NCBI GenBank assembly: GCA_002591605.1
Contig: PCDA01000016.1
Coordinates: 6,109-15,051 of the forward strand
Source: Fidelibacterota bacterium
Lineage (GTDB): Bacteria > Marinisomatota > Marinisomatia > SCGC-AAA003-L08 > TMED161
DNA: 8,943 nt
Direction: 5' to 3'
In this document: positions 6,843 through 8,943 of the stretch, piece by piece
How the letters are laid out: every line of letters begins with the position of its first letter
Position numbering within the stretch: position 1 is the stretch's first letter
Made by a program: the position numbers and the translations under genes
The notes under the pieces: model-generated
What the model was told of the DNA's origin: nothing
Databases searched by the model: none
Seen by the model: the letters and a program-made list of their open reading frames with translations, nothing else

Positions 6843-7631
6843 ATGAGAAATATGTTTTTAACAATAATGTTTGCAAGTTCTTTATTTGCAGCTAATACAC
6901 TACACGTTTCAAATGTTACTGATGATGGTAATGGAAATGTATCTTTTACACTAGGGTATAACTTTGATGTAGAAGTTGCAGGGTTTCAGTTTGACCTTTT
7001 ATCTGATGGTGCATTTATGCTTGCTGATGCTACTGGTGGTGCATGTACAGATTCTGGATTTATGGTTAGTACAAATGCATCTGGAAGAGTTATTGGGTTT
7101 AGTTTGACTGGAGCAACAATTTCAGCTGGAATGGGTGATTTTATTACTTTGACTGGAACATATGATACAGCATTGGCAGGAACAGTTGTAAGCGTAACAG
7201 CTGTAGAGGATTGCGAGTCTGATGGCGATGCTGCGTGTGATAGTGATGATACTAGAATGGTTTTGTCTGATACTGGTGCAGCGGCTCTTGAGTCATCTTT
7301 CATTGCATCTTCATGGACAGTTGGCGATGGAACACTAGATAATGAACAACCATTAGAGTTTTCTTTATCTGCAAACTATCCAAACCCATTTAATCCAACT
7401 ACCACAATTGATTACTCTATTGCAACTGCAGGAGATGTAAGTATAGTTGTTTATGACATGATGGGTAGAGAAGTAAGATCATTAGTTGCTGACTTTGCTA
7501 CACCAGGCTCATACAGCGTTGTATGGGATGCTACTAATAATGAAGGTTTATCTGTAGCTGCTGGAATGTATGTTTATAAAATGACTTCAAGTGATTTTGT
7601 TGAAGTTAATAAAATGCTTTTAGTTAAGTAG
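6843..7631 (+). CDS. Small secreted cohesin-like protein with T9SS sorting domain
   Basis: The 262-residue product starts at an ATG 5 nt after AAGGGGA (6831-6837). Residues 1-16 (MRNMFLTIMFASSLFA) form a signal peptide. Residues about 18-158 are a beta-rich module that reads like a cohesin fold: an opening strand pair (TLHVSNV, NVSFTLGYN), a VAGFQFDLLSDGAFML strand pair, GRVIGFSLTGATISAGMGDFI and a closing AGTVVSVTAVE. Compare the cohesin pattern V-x-G-F-Q-F ... G-x-x-x-x-A-F-S ... G-x-G-x-L/I. Three cysteines occur (68, 124, 132). An acidic linker leads to a T9SS type A domain from about 173 to the end, with ANYPNPFNPTTT (177-188), WDATNNEG, a GMYVYKM strand and the terminal KMLLVK. The protein is probably exported by T9SS and displayed at the surface, where the cohesin-like module could bind the dockerins of the two preceding gene products. 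The T9SS call is firm; the cohesin call is pattern-based and moderate. Confidence 0.88.
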   Translation: MRNMFLTIMFASSLFAANTLHVSNVTDDGNGNVSFTLGYNFDVEVAGFQFDLLSDGAFMLADATGGACTDSGFMVSTNASGRVIGFSLTGATISAGMGDFITLTGTYDTALAGTVVSVTAVEDCESDGDAACDSDDTRMVLSDTGAAALESSFIASSWTVGDGTLDNEQPLEFSLSANYPNPFNPTTTIDYSIATAGDVSIVVYDMMGREVRSLVADFATPGSYSVVWDATNNEGLSVAAGMYVYKMTSSDFVEVNKMLLVK

Positions 7632-7673
7632 TAGTATAAAATAATTTAGTAGTAACTCAATTTTCTATTTTAT

Positions 7674-7714
7674 AATGAATAGCAGGGGAATGCGGACCCC
7701 TGCTATTCATTTTT
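7674..7714 (+). terminator. Rho-independent terminator after the cohesin-like gene
   Basis: A 15-bp perfect stem pairs 7674-7688 (AATGAATAGCAGGGG) with 7697-7711 (CCCCTGCTATTCATT). The loop is 8 nt (7689-7696), and a run of T continues to 7714. It lies 42 nt after the stop at 7631 and separates the protein-coding operon from the rRNA operon. Confidence 0.92.
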
Positions 7715-7849
7715 ACTAAGTTTGATTTAAAAAAATAAAAAATATATATTTTGTTTGCATCTATCTATTAGATGTCATTAAATTGATAGGCTGTATTCAG
7801 TAGCACTAATACTTAAGTTGTTTTTTTAGTATTTAAATGTTTTTTGAAA

Positions 7850-7878
7850 TTGTTGGGAAAATGTTTACAAGGTAAAAT
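7850..7878 (+). promoter_or_regulatory. Candidate rRNA operon promoter in the 7715-7952 leader
   Basis: The 240 nt between the terminator and the 16S gene contain no coding region and are very AT-rich. The best sigma-70-like pair is TTGTTG (7850-7855) and TAAAAT (7873-7878) with a 17-nt spacer, preceded by A/T tracts (7818-7845) that could act as an UP element. A second, weaker pair is TTGATA (7783-7788) with TAATAC (7807-7812). No boxA antitermination site or tRNA was recognised. The -35 match is only partial, so this is a candidate. Confidence 0.35.
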
Positions 7879-7952
7879 ATGTAATCAACGTCAACTTTTG
7901 TACGACAATGAAATCAAATAAAATAAAATGATCTATTGATCTATAATATAGT

Positions 7953-8943
<991 letters not shown>

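Noticed and set aside
7758..7774. CATCTA/TAGATG inverted repeat in the rRNA leader
   Set aside because: Six-base arms in AT-rich DNA are expected by chance, and no known leader element was recognised.
7942..7947. TATAAT as the -10 of the rRNA promoter
   Set aside because: It is only 5 nt from the predicted 16S 5' end and has no -35 element at the right distance; it would leave no leader for processing.

Overview
The window looks like a chromosomal fragment from a low-GC marine bacterium of the FCB group, most likely Marinimicrobia (SAR406 clade, Ca. Neomarinimicrobiota) or a close relative. Four things support this. Secreted proteins end in type IX secretion (T9SS) type A C-terminal domains with the YPNPFNP motif. 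There is a PorV/PorQ-family outer-membrane protein. All four complete genes have usable purine-rich Shine-Dalgarno sites, which is unlike typical Bacteroidetes. The 16S rRNA gene is recognisable but not a standard Bacteroidetes sequence. The lineage call is an inference from these features, not from a database comparison.

Layout, all on the + strand. Positions 1-165 hold the 3' end of a gene whose product ends in a FlgD-Ig/T9SS-like C-terminal domain. It is followed after 3 nt by a PorV/PorQ-family beta-barrel gene (169-1185). After a 108-nt AT-rich gap come two large exported proteins 43 nt apart. The first (1294-4080) has jelly-roll, FN3 and beta-sandwich modules and ends in a dockerin. The second (4124-6763) has an Asp-box propeller-like region, a dockerin, a cohesin-like region and a T9SS sorting domain. 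A strong 11-bp stem-loop (6772-6813) separates these from a small cohesin-like protein with a T9SS domain (6843-7631). A clear intrinsic terminator (7674-7714) closes the protein-coding part. A 16S rRNA gene begins near 7953 and runs off the window end at about E. coli position 1000. Its AT-rich leader contains a plausible promoter.

Reading the genes together, the PorV-like barrel belongs to the family that serves T9SS export. Two downstream products carry T9SS tails. Three downstream products carry complementary cohesin/dockerin-type modules. The most interesting reading is a small surface assembly: a T9SS-exported cohesin-like protein (6843-7631) could hold dockerin proteins such as the 1294-4080 product, which has a dockerin but no T9SS tail. 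All four dockerin loops share the same residues at the positions that set partner choice in clostridial dockerins, so they may share one partner. This is an inference from domain patterns. The cohesin calls are weaker than the dockerin and T9SS calls.
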